Source: Orychophragmus violaceus (lineage: Eukaryota > Streptophyta > Magnoliopsida > Brassicales > Brassicaceae). Taken from it: a stretch of 64,000 bases of DNA. Each line of letters begins with the position of its first letter. The first letter of the stretch is position 1. The stretch lies in assembly GCA_030180135.1 (NCBI GenBank), contig CM058230.1, positions 101,547,503 to 101,611,502 of the forward strand, written 5' to 3'. The notes beneath the pieces are model-generated. The model was given only the letters and a program-made list of their open reading frames with translations, ran no database searches and was not told where the DNA came from. The position numbers were made by a program, and so were the translations under genes. Positions 21,026 to 32,496 of this stretch are shown one piece after another.

Positions 21026-21698
21026 TGTTGGAATTGTGTCCAGTAATCTCGGTACTGTCTCTAGAAAGTAAGAGTATGTCAATGATCAGACATAAGTCAT
21101 ATAATACTGGGGGTCATGATGGCTTGCTAGAGTCCGCTCATGATCTATAAGTCTTGGACTTATTGCCTCTATTATATGATCCCATATGGGTCACACGCCT
21201 AAGCTAACAGGAAAATGTGTAGGAACGGTGTAGCAGAAGTACGGTAAAAGTGCTAGGCATTTACTGTACTTAGAGAGAATAATTGGGTTTGGCCACCGTG
21301 TGTCGATCGATACACAAGGAGTGTCGATCGACACAGTGCGCGAACGCCTCGGAGTTAATTGGCCTTTGTGCCAAATGGCCCAAAACGAACTGAACGAGTT
21401 ATATAAACTTAAGACGAGTTCAGGTCGAAAAGAAGCCCTAGCCGCGAGCCTCCTCTCTCTCTCTGCGCCGATTCCCTACTGGTCTAGCAGCCTCTTCCTG
21501 CTCGGTGTGCGTGTGTGAACCTCTGGAGGAGTTACCTCTCGGTGGCTCTTTGATCTCTGACATACCATCCCTTTCCGCTGCAATAAACAGGTATAAGGTG
21601 AGATCATCAATTGTTTCTATTCAAGAGAACCTAGATCCGCATGTTTAGGATAATCTGAATCAGAGAATTGAATCAGGATTCATCTAAACATTCCTTCA
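21026..21698 (+). repeat. 3' LTR of Copia-B
   Basis: 673 bp, one observed difference from the 5' LTR. It is followed by TSD TTGAT at 21699-21703. Confidence 0.94.
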
Positions 21699-21850
21699 TT
21701 GATGACCTATAAAATGCCATAAATTATTTTGGGATTATTATTTATCAATATATAATGATGAAACAAATTTCATTAAAATATCATATCAATATGTTTACAT
21801 GAACATCATAACGTAACTGAAATAAAATACAACTCCCACTAAGAACAAGA

Positions 21851-24210
21851 TCACATCTCAAGAGATCTAATGCCTATGGCAATAGTGTGACTCTCATGCT
21901 TAGCCCGTGGGAGAGGCTTAGTCAAAGGATCAGCGACATTGTCATCTGTCGGAACTTTGCTGATCTTCACGTCTCCTCTATTCACGATATCACGGATAAG
22001 ATGATATCTCCTCTCTATGTGTTTGGATTTCTGGTGTGACCTAGGTTCCTTTGCTTGCGCAATGGCTCCATTGTTGTCACAATAGAGAGCCACTGGCTCA
22101 GAAAAACTAGGAATCACACCAAGTTCAGTGATGAACTTCTTAATCCAAACAGCCTCCTTCGCTGCTTCAGAAGCAGCAAGGTATTCAGCTTCAATGGTGG
22201 AGTCTGCTACAGTGCCCTGCTTGGAACTCTTCCAACAAATTGCACCGCCATTTAGACAAAAGACGTAACCAGATTGAGATCGAAAATCATCTTTATCTGT
22301 TTGAAAACTCGCGTCAGTGTAACCACTCACCACAAGCTCATCACTTCCTCCGTATACCAAAAACTTATCCTTAGTATTTCTCAAATACTTGAGGATGTTT
22401 TTGACGGCTGTCCAGTGACTTTCACCTGGATCAGATTGGTATCGACTCGCCATGCTTAAAGCATAAGCAACATCTAGACGAGTGCAGAGCATGGCATACA
22501 TGATAGATCCTACAGCCGAAGCATAAGGAATCCTACTCATCCGCTCTCGCTCAGCATGTGTCGAAGGACACTGCTTCTTGCAAAGAGTAATGCCATGAGA
22601 CATTGGTACGAAGCCTTTCTTGGAATTTTGCATACTGAACCTGTGTAAGACCTTATCAATATAAGTGTCTTGACGCAGTCCAATTAGCCTATTGAGTCTA
22701 TCTCTATAGATTCTTATTCCAAGAATGTATGCGGTTTCTCCCATGTCTTTCATTGAAAAACAACTTCCGAGCCAAGTCTTAACAGACTGAAGCAGCGGGA
22801 TGTCGTTTCCGAGAAGGAGTATGTCATCTACATACAGTATGAGAAATGCGACTGCGCTCCCACTAGTCTTCTTGTAAACACACTGTTCCTCTTCGTTCCT
22901 GACGAATTCAAACTTTTTGACTGCTTCATAAAAACGAAGATTCCAACTCCGAGATGCTTGCTTCAACCCGTAAATGGATCGGAGAAGCTTGCATACTTTC
23001 CCAGCAGCTTTAGGATCAGTGAAACCTTCAGGTTGTGTCATGTACACATCCTCTTCCAGGATTCCATTAAGGAATGCTGTTTTCACATCCATTTGCCAAA
23101 TCTCATAATCATAATGAGCGTCTGTTGCTAGGAGAATCCGAATGGATTTAAGCATAGCGACGGGGGAATAGGTTTCTTCATAGTCAATACCATGAATTTG
23201 TTTGAAACCTTTTGCCACCAACCTAGCTTTGTATATCTGGATATCACCATTCACATCGATTTTCTTCTTGAAAATCCATTTACACTCAATGGGTTTTACG
23301 CCATTAGGTAAATCAACCAAAGACCACACTTGGTTTTGTGACATGGATTCCATTTCGGATTCAGTGGCTTTAAGCCACTTTTCGGAGTCAGGGCCCATCA
23401 TGGCTTCCTTGAAACTCGCAGGCTCGTCACTGTCAATGATCAAAAGATCATGGCAGTTGGTCACGAGAAATCCATATCTCTCGGGCTCATGACGGATCCT
23501 TTCGGATCTGCGAATTTCAGGTTCCACAGGTGTGGTTTCTACAACTCTTTGTAGATCCAATCGCTGCTCTTCTTGAACAGGTTGAGTAGCCTCCTGTGTT
23601 ACTCGAACTTCTTCGAGTTGTACTTTACTCCCACTGATTTTCTTGGAGAGAAATTCTCTCTCAAGAAAGACGCAGTTTCGAGCAACAAACACTTTGTTCT
23701 CGAATTGGTTGTAAAAGTAATAAGCCTTGGTTTCCTTAGGATAACCCACAAAGTAGCACTTATCAGATTTGGGTCCAAGCTTATCAGTGATTAAACGCTT
23801 AACATAAGCTTCGCAACCCCAAATCTTCAGAAAAGACAAGTTTGGAACATTTCCAGTCCACATCTCATGTGGTGTCTTTGCTACTGATTTTGATGGAACT
23901 CTGTTCAGTGTAAACGCAGACGTTTCAAGAGCGTATCCCCAAAAGGATAATGGTAGATCTGTATGACTCATCATTGATCGAACCATATCTAATAAAGTCC
24001 GATTTCTCCTCTCGGAAACACCATTCCATTGGGGTGTTCCAGGAGGAGTGAGTTGTGAAACAATTCCACAATCTCTCAGATGATCATCAAACTCTTGACT
24101 TAAGTATTCTCCTCCACGATCTGATCGAAGAGCTTTAATACTTTTGCCAAGTTGGTTCTGTACTTCATTCTGGAATTCTTTGAACTTTTCAAAAGATTCC
24201 GACTTGTGTC
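21851..24210 (-). pseudogene. Copia-C pol, integrase core to RNase H (3' part)
   Basis: Open frame of almost 790 codons carrying the second half of the polyprotein: integrase core (SDRGGEYL, TPPGTPQWNGVSERRNR), reverse transcriptase with YVDDILLLGN, and RNase H (DASFQTDKDDFRSQSG, EAEYLAASEAA), ending in the family's usual C-terminus. Frame and sequence continue exactly from the 5' part at 30880 once Gyp1 and one copy of its GTGTC duplication are discounted. No stop lies inside this half. It is separated from its promoter and gag by the 6.7-kb Gypsy insertion, so it is not expected to be expressed as a normal polyprotein. Confidence 0.92.
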
Positions 24211-25429
24211 TGATAGGTTCTAAGTTTTCCCTATTCTCTAACTGCAAGTGCACAGTTCAGTAGTCGTAGTATATAGGGTTATCGAATCCACAGGGACACT
24301 TGGTCTCAAGAGAATCAAACTATAGGAATAAATACTAGAAATAAGCAATGTGATTGAATTGAAAGCGGTGCAAGAAAGTAAATCAGTAGCAGAGATTAAC
24401 GGTTGTGAAGCAAGTAATTAAAAGCGTCAAGCCTAGGGTATTCTCAGGAAATCAGACAAGCAGACAGTTCATTCAGCAAGGATCTAATTAAGAACGGTTC
24501 TAGAACTCAAAACACAGATATAGAATTAACCAAATTCCTTTGCGATAATTCTCTAAGTCTAAGTGCAGCAAACCAAACTTTCGTTTGCGAGAACTAACAG
24601 ATTAAACTAGCAATAAGTCCAAGTTTGATATGTTCACAATTATCCTAAATCAAACTTCCGTTTGCGCAAAGTTTAATTGCCCAATTTAATTAGTTCAGAT
24701 TCCTAAACCCCACTTCCGTGACGTATTTAGCAACCTAAGATCTAGATTCTAATTGATCAGGTTAGAACTAGCTTTAAGCACAATTAAATTGAAGAACAGA
24801 TATAGTTATGAATCCTTAACTGAATTTGAACAAGTCTAGCAAGTCATGAAATCCTATGTGAGAAACCCTAAACCTAACTATGGATCTACTCAGACATAGA
24901 TAATGAAAACATAATCATAGAATGAATAAATTGCATAAAAGAATAAGAGTAAAAGGGGTTCGAAATCTTCTCCAAATACAGATGATGTAACAGGTTCAGA
25001 TCAGCCCCAAAAAGCTCTAAAATCCTCTGCTCTTAATTATCAAAAGGTATGGTAAAAAATATAAAGCGTCTCTAATAAAAACTCTAAAAACTCTATTATA
25101 TAGGCATAATCTCGGCCAAGGGCTTCTTTGTAAATATCAGGAACTTCTGGATCAAAGTGCAAATTCTTCACTCTTCTAAACCGCCGAGTTTTTGGCCCAT
25201 CTCGCTGGTGCATCGATCGATGCTAGAGTGCAACGATCGACACCTTCCTCTGTTTCGGACAGTGAACTCTATCTCTCGGCCAAACACTCCAAAAATCTCC
25301 AAAATGCTCCATTATCTCCAATTCAGCTCCAAACCTGATTATACCTGTAAAAGACTCTAAACAAAGACAAAAGACACTAAAAACACACTTATATCATGGC
25401 CTAAAACTAGTAAAAACCATGATATATCA
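24211..25429 (-). repeat. 3' LTR of Gyp1 (left copy)
   Basis: Pair of 29665-30879. Read on the minus strand it has a TATA box (CTATATAAT, complement of about 25094-25102). A motif pair TCGATCGA/ACGATCGA at 25213-25240 (20 bp apart) lies about 110 bp upstream of it. Confidence 0.92.
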
Positions 25430-26792
25430 ACTCCCCCACACTTAGCCTTTGCTTGCCCTCAAGCAAAACAGAGAACTAAAACATGGTGAAGAGGTTTGAA
25501 AACTCTTCAGAAACTCATTTCATCCTAGAAGCTACAATACTCAGATTCCCCTTAGTAAACCACTGCAAGAATCAATCACAGGATATCAAGACCAACATGT
25601 ACTTCCTCCACACTTAGCAACTGTCCTAGTTAAACTCCACAATCACATTCAAGCATTCAAATTCTCCCTACTGACTTCTGCAAGTATTTAAGTGCGGTCT
25701 CACCTAAGGAGTATCGATCTAAAGGCACATGGATTCTTACCTTATCAGCTCTAGACCACCATACTATCTTTCTCTAGTCCCTTTCTTCTCTTTCCCTTCT
25801 TTAACAACTGATTTTTCCCCACTGGGTATCATTTTAATTTTTTTTTATCAGTGTTCTTCCCGTTATGGGGTATACTTTGGACACATTCCATGGATCACAT
25901 GAGAGATAATAGTGTTTGCTACTATTCTCATGACCACTTCGGAGTTACTAACTCATCCTCAGTTTATTATTATTATTTTTTTTTTTTACTTTACAGAAGG
26001 GGAGAAGGGGACTAAATAGGACAGGTTTACAGGCTGTGTCAGAACTAACAGGGAATCCGACATAAAGCATACCAAACCCTTAGGTGAGAAATCTAAGTAA
26101 GTATTAAGGTTGAAGTCAGTAAAGGATCCTCTGATACCTGAAGTGATGTGGGTGTTCCCAGTAGGTTGATCTGTGATGGGGTTTTCTAATAGTCATAGAT
26201 AGATCCTGCAACTTCATCCCAATGGTTACTTAAGTTCCTGCAAGTCTTGTAAATCTTCTCAGAAAATCATAGTTTCTTACTTAAACAATTTTGACTCAAT
26301 AAAACAAAATTTTTTGAAAAACGGACTGACTCTTAAGAAAACAGAAAGATATAAGTCAGTAGCACCTCCCCCACACTTAAGACACACTGTCCCCAGTAGT
26401 GTCCAGCGAAGGATTGGTAAAAAGAAAATAAAAATTGAAAAGGTGAAGTTATGTCTGTCGGGTTACCTTTGTCGCTAAGCATCGACCGTTGCACTAAGTG
26501 CATCGACCGTTACTTGGCGATTTTCGTGTATAGTCGATCGTTGCTCAGGACCGCAACGATCGCTGCAATGCGATTACTTTCGTGTTGTGTCGATCGATAC
26601 AGAAGTGCATCGATCGCTGCACTGCGATTTAACCGAGACCTGCAATCATAAACTCACCAGAAACAAAAACAAACGTAAAATCCTAACAAAAACACCAAAA
26701 ATGAAAAAGAAAAACACCAGTACCTAATGGTGGGTTGCCTCCCACCCAGCGCTTGTTTAAGGTCAATAGCTTGACCGGACGGATGAGATCTT
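25430..26792 (-). other. Gyp1 non-coding 3' internal region
   Basis: Occupies the place where pol would be in a full Gypsy element, yet has no RT or integrase similarity that I can see. It contains further TCGATCGA/TCGACCGT-type motifs at about 26470-26625 and the polypurine tract at the LTR border. Confidence 0.7.
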
Positions 26793-27281
26793 TCAAGTAC
26801 CAGGAGGTCTTGACAAAGACTTTTTCTGTCTCTGTTCAAGTCTCCTCATCCAAGGTGGTGAGTAGGCTGTTGCGGAATGCTCATGGCCAAGAAAAGATGG
26901 AGTAAAATGCGCTCCAGGATCTATAATTGCAGTCTCATCTGGCTGCTCAAAATCTGCGTCCCTTATGGTGAATGTCTGCCCATCTATCAGTGGCCTTCGA
27001 AGCTTATCCATCTCATAGTGCAGTGGTTCATCTCCCAGGTGGAGGTCTATTAGACTCTGTCTAACATCAATCACAGCTCCTGCTGTAGCCAAGAATGGTC
27101 TCCCAAGCAATAAAGCTTCATCCGGATCACAATCATATTTCAGCACAAGGAAGTCCGTTGGAACTAAGTAGTTCCCAACTCTCACCGGAATGTCCATAAG
27201 AAGTCCTTCAGGAACTCGTATGGACTGATCAGCTAGGATAAGAGAAGTCCTAGTAGGAGTAAAATCCAACATTCCCAGCTT
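26793..27281 (-). pseudogene. Gyp1 protease C-terminal part, after an in-frame TAG
   Basis: Continues the gag-protease frame after a TAG at 27282-27284. Recognisable Athila-type protease sequence: LILADQS, VPTDFLVL and LLGRPFLATAGA, followed by about 70 poorly conserved residues. The active-site part (CDLGAAGSIMP) lies upstream of the TAG. Since both parts are in one frame, the stop is either a single nonsense change (AAG to TAG would fit the family pattern) or a read-through site. I favour a nonsense change. Confidence 0.75.
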
Positions 27282-29411
27282 CTATGCCACAGAGTAAGGC
27301 ATTATGCTTCCAGCAGCTCCTAAATCACACAGAGAACGCCTAAAACTATCCTCAAAGATAGAACAATCTAGCACAAAGACTCCAGGATCAGATAACTTCT
27401 TAGGGACCTTGGTTAGCAGAACATCACTAATATGCTGAGGAACTATTATCACCCATTCTCTCAGCTCCTCATCTAAAGGCAACATCTTGTTCAAATATCT
27501 CTGAACACATGGATGATAAGGTGGATCATCAGAAGGTGGAATTTCTTCCAAGTCTTCACCACTCTCTTCTAGCCTTTTCAGCTCTTCAATCTCTTGTTTA
27601 ATCACTTCAGACACCTTGGGATATTGCCTAATGGCTTGTGCATAAACATCTTCTTGAGTGATCTCAGATACATCAGGGAATAGGCGGGCTAGTTCTGCAT
27701 CAATCTCACTTTCATCCCACGGGTCTTCTGCTCGTTCACGACCTGCATCGATCGATGCCAGCTGTGTGTCGATCGTTGCATCACTACAGTTTCTACCCGA
27801 GAGTTTTTCACAGAAATCCAAAAATTCTGCCTCAGTCACCAACTCAGCTGTACTTAGCTCAAATTTCTCCCCTAGATAAGATCCATCATTAATGAGTACA
27901 GACCAGGCCTTAATATGAGTCTCTGCAACTCCTTTTCCCTTCAGTGAGCTGGACATCTGGTTCACCTGAGTGTCCAATTGCTTCATGTGAGTGCTCAGTG
28001 ACTCAAACTTCCCATTGAGGTCTTGATAGACAGCGTCCAGCTTCTTATTGTTGTCCACAGAAAGCTTGGTTTGACTCTCCATCAGTTGTTCCATCATAGC
28101 CTCCATTTTGCTCTCATGGGCTGTAGGTGCAGGAGGAGTCTGATAGGATGTAGATCCATAGGTTCTCTGAGTACCTTGTCCATAGGTCTTTTGAAAACCA
28201 CCAGTCTGTCCACCATTGGAGAATCTGTTCCCCTGTTGATTACCAAATCTATTACCTTGGAAACCAGAACCTCCTATGAAATTCACATCTTCTTCCTGAG
28301 TTTCCTCCTCAGCCTGAATCACCTCTACATCTTGGGCAAAGTGGACAGATTTCTTACTTGTTAGGAGATTGTAGACTGTGTCCAATCTGGATCTTATATT
28401 AGCTATATCAGAATTCTCTACGGTTCCACCAGATCTCTTTCTCCTTTCATCCATTGTTTTGCAACTGTTGCTGCCAATCAGATTCTCTATCAACTGCTTA
28501 GCTTGCGTAGGAGTCCTGGTGTTGAAATTAGCATTACTGGAATTATCCAGCGCAGTCTGATAAGGAAGATCTATGCCTCTGAAGAAGATACCAATCAGCT
28601 GTACTTCTGTGAATCCATGGTGTGGACAGTCACGCTGATACTGCTTAAATCTCATCCAGGCAGTCTTCAAGGGCTCCACAGCTCCTTGGGAAAAGGTGAG
28701 TATGTCCTGTCTGGACTGATCCGAGCGTGCATCATCATAAAAGTGACGCAGGAACTCACTCTTTAAGGCTGTCCAAGTAGTATACTGACCAGGTGCCAGT
28801 TGTCTCAGCCATGCACTAGCGTCTCCAGCAAGACTGTGCGGAAATAGCTTAAGGAACAGATAGTCCGGGCATACTCCTTCATACTTCATGCCAGTGACTA
28901 TGTATTCAAACTTGTCAATGTGATCCATAGGCTGCTCTGCTTTAAGACCATGAAAAGCAATCTGTCTCATCAGCTGGTAGTAGATGGTTTTTACCTCAAA
29001 ATCATTCCTCTCAAAAGCAGGAAGCACTAGAGCTGCTCGGTTTGCATGAAACTCATCAGGTCTGTTGTAATCAGCTAGTGTCCTCTCATGAACCACCATC
29101 TCTCTACCTTGGGCCTGTCCTTGACCCTGGTTTTGGTTCAGCTCCTGTTGCTCAGGAGGATCAGGGATAACATTCCCTTCAGCATCAACCCGATGCCCAG
29201 CAGCATTGTACGGGTTGTCATCTTGGTCCCTCAGGGTACCTTCAGCATCTGGTATCAAGATCAAACGTTCTCGTACCATTCTCTCTCTCTTTTCTCTTCT
29301 GTTAGTCCTTTCTAGACGTCCAAGTTCCTCTAGTCCGAGATTAAGCAAGCTCGAGTTCGGATTACTTCGAGTTTTCTGCGTTGGCATAAACTGTATGTAA
29401 TCGTCCAGCAA
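27282..29411 (-). CDS. Gyp1 gag and start of protease
   Basis: 709-aa frame (a second possible Met lies 8 codons in). Contains the retrotransposon gag domain at about residues 120-330 (FHGLKAEQPMDHIDKFEY, GDASAWLRQL, CPHHGF, GIDLPYQTAL), a Gln/Gly-rich linker, a coiled-coil-like stretch, and near the C-terminus a protease active-site motif CDLGA. An insertion-like segment with two TCGATCGA-type motifs 21 bp apart (27748-27776) encodes IDTQLASID, so the non-coding motif was taken into the reading frame. It forms virus-like particles in relatives. Here it is the only substantial protein of the element. Confidence 0.85.
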   Translation of the reverse strand: MLDDYIQFMPTQKTRSNPNSSLLNLGLEELGRLERTNRREKRERMVRERLILIPDAEGTLRDQDDNPYNAAGHRVDAEGNVIPDPPEQQELNQNQGQGQAQGREMVVHERTLADYNRPDEFHANRAALVLPAFERNDFEVKTIYYQLMRQIAFHGLKAEQPMDHIDKFEYIVTGMKYEGVCPDYLFLKLFPHSLAGDASAWLRQLAPGQYTTWTALKSEFLRHFYDDARSDQSRQDILTFSQGAVEPLKTAWMRFKQYQRDCPHHGFTEVQLIGIFFRGIDLPYQTALDNSSNANFNTRTPTQAKQLIENLIGSNSCKTMDERRKRSGGTVENSDIANIRSRLDTVYNLLTSKKSVHFAQDVEVIQAEEETQEEDVNFIGGSGFQGNRFGNQQGNRFSNGGQTGGFQKTYGQGTQRTYGSTSYQTPPAPTAHESKMEAMMEQLMESQTKLSVDNNKKLDAVYQDLNGKFESLSTHMKQLDTQVNQMSSSLKGKGVAETHIKAWSVLINDGSYLGEKFELSTAELVTEAEFLDFCEKLSGRNCSDATIDTQLASIDAGRERAEDPWDESEIDAELARLFPDVSEITQEDVYAQAIRQYPKVSEVIKQEIEELKRLEESGEDLEEIPPSDDPPYHPCVQRYLNKMLPLDEELREWVIIVPQHISDVLLTKVPKKLSDPGVFVLDCSIFEDSFRRSLCDLGAAGSIMPYSVA
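27748..27776. repeat. Paired TCGATCGA motif inside Gyp1 gag
   Basis: TCGATCGA at 27748-27755 and TCGATCGT at 27769-27776, 21 bp apart, with CATCGATCGATG-type flanks as in the LTR. It lies in coding sequence and keeps the frame because 21 is a multiple of three. Confidence 0.75.
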
Positions 29412-29664
29412 CGATCGATGCTGTCAGTGCAACGATCGATTCAATTCTCAGAATCGCCTAGTGACGATCGACGCAAGGTATGCAACGATCGACGCAGGGC
29501 GAAATTCGTACCTGCGACAGAAAGAAACCGAGAAAAAAGAAAATCAGCAAAATCAAAACAAAAAAAACGAAAAAGAACAAAAACAAAAGAAAAATTTCTA
29601 GTAAAAACCCTAAGTTCGGTCCTATCGAAGACTCAAAGAGTCCCCGGCAACGGCGCCAAAAACT
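29412..29664 (-). other. Gyp1 leader with TCGATCGA-type motifs
   Basis: Non-coding leader between LTR and gag. It carries two ACGATCGA-type pairs at about 29411-29440 and 29463-29492, both spaced 21 bp, plus the PBS. Confidence 0.7.
29642..29658 (-). promoter_or_regulatory. Gyp1 primer-binding site (tRNA-Asp type)
   Basis: On the minus strand TGGCGCCGTTGCCGGGG begins six bases after the LTR end. This is the PBS word typical of Athila/Tat Gypsy elements. Confidence 0.88.
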
Positions 29665-30879
29665 TGATAGGAAGTTTTCCCTATTCTCTAACTGCAAGTG
29701 CACAGTTCAGTAGTCGTAGTATATAGGGTTATCGAATCCACAGGGACACTTGGTCTCAAGAGAATCAAACTATAGGAATAAATACTAGAAATAAGCAATG
29801 TGATTGAATTGAAAGCGGTGCAAGAAAGTAAATCAGTAGCAGAGATTAACGGTTGTGAAGCAAGTAATTAAAAGCGTCAAGCCTAGGGTATTCTCAGGAA
29901 ATCAGACAAGCAGACAGTTCATTCAGCAAGGATCTAATTAAGAACGGTTCTAGAACTCAAAACACAGATATAGAATTAACCAAATTCCTTTGCGATAATT
30001 CTCTAAGTCTAAGTGCAGCAAACCAAACTTTCGTTTGCGAGAACTAACAGATTAAACTAGCAATAAGTCCAAGTTTGATATGTTCACAATTATCCTAAAC
30101 CAAACTTCCGTTTGCGCAAAGTTTAATTGCCCAATTTAATTAGTTCAGATTCCTAAACCCCACTTCCGTGACGTATTTAGCAACCTAAGATCTAGATTCT
30201 AATTGATCAGGTTAGAACTAGCTTTAAGCACAATTAAATTGAAGAACAGATATAGTTATGAATCCTTAACTGAATTTGAACAAGTCTAGCAAGTCATGAA
30301 ATCCTATGTGAGAAACCCTAAACCTAACTATGGATCTAATCAGACATAGATAATGAAAACATAATCATAGAATGAATAAATTGCATAAAAGAATAATAGT
30401 AAAAGGGGTTCGAAATCTTCTCCAAATACAGATGATGTAACAGGTTCAGATCAGCCCCAAAAAGCTCTAAAATCCTCTGCTCTTAATTATCAAAAAGTAT
30501 GGTAAAAAGTATAAAGCGTCTCTAATAAAAACTCTAAAAACTCTATTATATAGGCATAATCTCGGCCAAGGGCTTCTTTGTAAATATCAGGAACTTCTGG
30601 ATCAAAGTGCAAATTCTTCACTCTTCTAAACCGCCGAGTTTTTGGCCCATCTCGCTGGTGCATCGATCGATGCTAGAGTGCAACGATCGACACCTTCCTC
30701 TGTTTCGGACAGTGAACTCTATCTCTCGGCCAAACACTCCAAAAATCTCCAAAATGCTCCATTATCTCCAATTCAGCTCCAAACCTGATTATACCTGTAA
30801 AAGACTCTAAACAAAGACAAAAGACACTAAAAACACACTTATATCATGGCCTAAAACTAGTAAAAACCATGATATATCA
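29665..30879 (-). repeat. 5' LTR of Gyp1 (right copy)
   Basis: 1215 bp, ends TGATA...TATCA, followed on the + strand by TSD GTGTC. It lacks 4 bp present near the outer end of the left copy. Confidence 0.92.
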
Positions 30880-32496
30880 GTGTCTCATTAAATAGACATA
30901 GCCATACCTACTGAAGTCGTCAGTGAAGGTAATGAAGTACTGAAAGCTTCCTCTGGCACTTGTGCTCATTGGACCGCATACATCTGTATGTATAAGGGCC
31001 AACAAGTCATTTGCCCTTTCATTTGTCTTGTTGAAAGGGGCCTTAGTCATTTTGCCTAGTAAACAAGATTCGCATTTCTCACATGATTCATAATCAAATG
31101 AGCCCAAAAGCCCATCACTGTGGAGCTTTTGAATGCGTTTCTCATTTATGTGGCCCAAACGACAGTGCCAAAGAAAAGTTTGGTTTGAGTCCTTAGACTT
31201 GAACCGTTTGGTGTTTATGTTATATACTGGCATAGATTGGTTTAAAACATATAGCCCATTCTCTAATGGGGCGCTACCATATAACAAGTTTTCATGATTA
31301 AAATAACAACATTTGTTTTTAATCGAAAACTCAAATCCATCCAAATCCAAACAGGAAATAGAAATGATGTTTCTGCTCACAGCAGGTACATAATAGCAAT
31401 TATTAAGTTTTAACACCAAGCCCGAAGGCAAAGACAAAAGATAATCTCCCACGGCCAATGCAGCAACTCTTGCTCCATTTCCCACACGCAGGTCTACTTG
31501 CCCTTTCTCCAAGGTCCTACTGTTGCTTAGGCCCTGCATATTTGTACAAATATGAGCACCACAGCCGGTATCTAATACCCAAGAAGTAGAACCAGAAGAA
31601 GTAACATTTACTTCTATAACATAAATACCTGAAGATGAAGTCTCGAAAGTCTTCTTCTTCGTCTTTTTCAGATCTGCCAGGAATTTTTCGCAGTTTCTCT
31701 TCCAATTCCCATTTTCATTACAGAAATGGCACTTATCCGCATCAGTTGGGCCACGCTTGGGCTTGGGAGGAGGCGCAAGCTCATCCTGATTCGCAATCTG
31801 GATGGCCTTGCCCTTTCCCTTGTCCTTGCTGCTAAGTTTCTTAAACTTTTTACCCCCTTGTACCATGAGTACATTTGGGGTGCCCTTTCTGATGTTTGGC
31901 TCAGCTGTCTTGAGCATGCCATGCAGCTCAGTCAACGTCTTCGTCAATTTGTTCATGTTGTAGTTCATAATGAACTGATCATAACTTGATGGCAGCGACT
32001 GTAGGATGATGTCTGTAGCCAACTCTTGGCTAATTGGACAATCCAGTTTCCCCAGGTTATCAATATAACCCATCATCTTAATGACATGGGGACTTACTGG
32101 AGCATCCTTTGGTAGCTTGCACTCAATGAGAGATTTAACCGTCTGGTATCTCTCAGTTCGTGCCTGCTCCTGAAACATAATTTTCAGGCTTGTGATCATC
32201 TCGATTGGCGACTCCACGTTCTCATATTGCTTTTGCAATTCTGAGTTCATGGTAGCCAACATGAGACAGCACACATCGACCACATCATTTGAATGCTTAT
32301 CTCAAGCATTCCTTTCTGCATGAGGGGCATTGGTCTTATATTTCTCTAGGAGAACTTTCTCAAGGACATAGTCCTTTTTCTCCTGCTTGAGAACAATTCT
32401 CAAGTTCCGATACCATTCGAGGAAGTTCGATCCATTCAGCTTGTCCTTCTCAAGGACGGATCGAATGGAAAATGAGCTGTGAGTTGGGTTTGACAT
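30880..32496 (-). pseudogene. Copia-C gag, protease and integrase start (5' part)
   Basis: Starts at 32496 (SFSIRSVLEKDKLNGSNFL), two bases after a splice acceptor. A TGA at 32302-32304 replaces the Trp codon seen at that place in relatives; the same frame then continues open from 32301 to the Gyp1 insertion at 30880. Domains: gag, zinc knuckle CHFCNENGNWKRNC, protease WVLDTGCGAHIC, integrase zinc region and the beginning of the core (HTDVCGPM, TDDFSRYGYVYLM). Apart from one nonsense codon and the Gypsy insertion the whole polyprotein is preserved. Confidence 0.92.

Larger units (their letters stand above)
13661..21698 (+). mobile_element. Copia-B, non-autonomous gag-only Copia element
   Basis: Two 673-bp LTRs that differ at one position in my comparison (near 13932/21297), TSD TTGAT (13656-13660 and 21699-21703), PBS 14335-14347 and PPT 21015-21024. 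Internally it has an open gag frame but the pol region is wrecked and partly triplicated. Such decay with almost identical LTRs means the element moved recently while already defective, using proteins supplied in trans. Copia-D, which shares its LTR type, leader and 3' region, is a plausible relative of the helper. Confidence 0.93.
24211..30879 (-). mobile_element. Gyp1, gag-protease-only Gypsy element (Athila/Tat-type, TR-GAG-like)
   Basis: LTRs of 1219 and 1215 bp with TGATA...TATCA ends, TSD GTGTC (24206-24210 and 30880-30884), and a tRNA-Asp-type PBS (minus strand TGGCGCCGTTGCC, 29642-29658). The polypurine tract is next to the left LTR (minus GTGTGGGGGAGT, 25430-25441). The only coding region is gag plus protease (26793-29411). 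No reverse transcriptase, RNase H or integrase is present, and 1.36 kb of non-coding sequence fills that place. The LTRs differ by about five substitutions and a 4-bp indel. It is non-autonomous and was mobilised by another Gypsy element. Confidence 0.92.
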
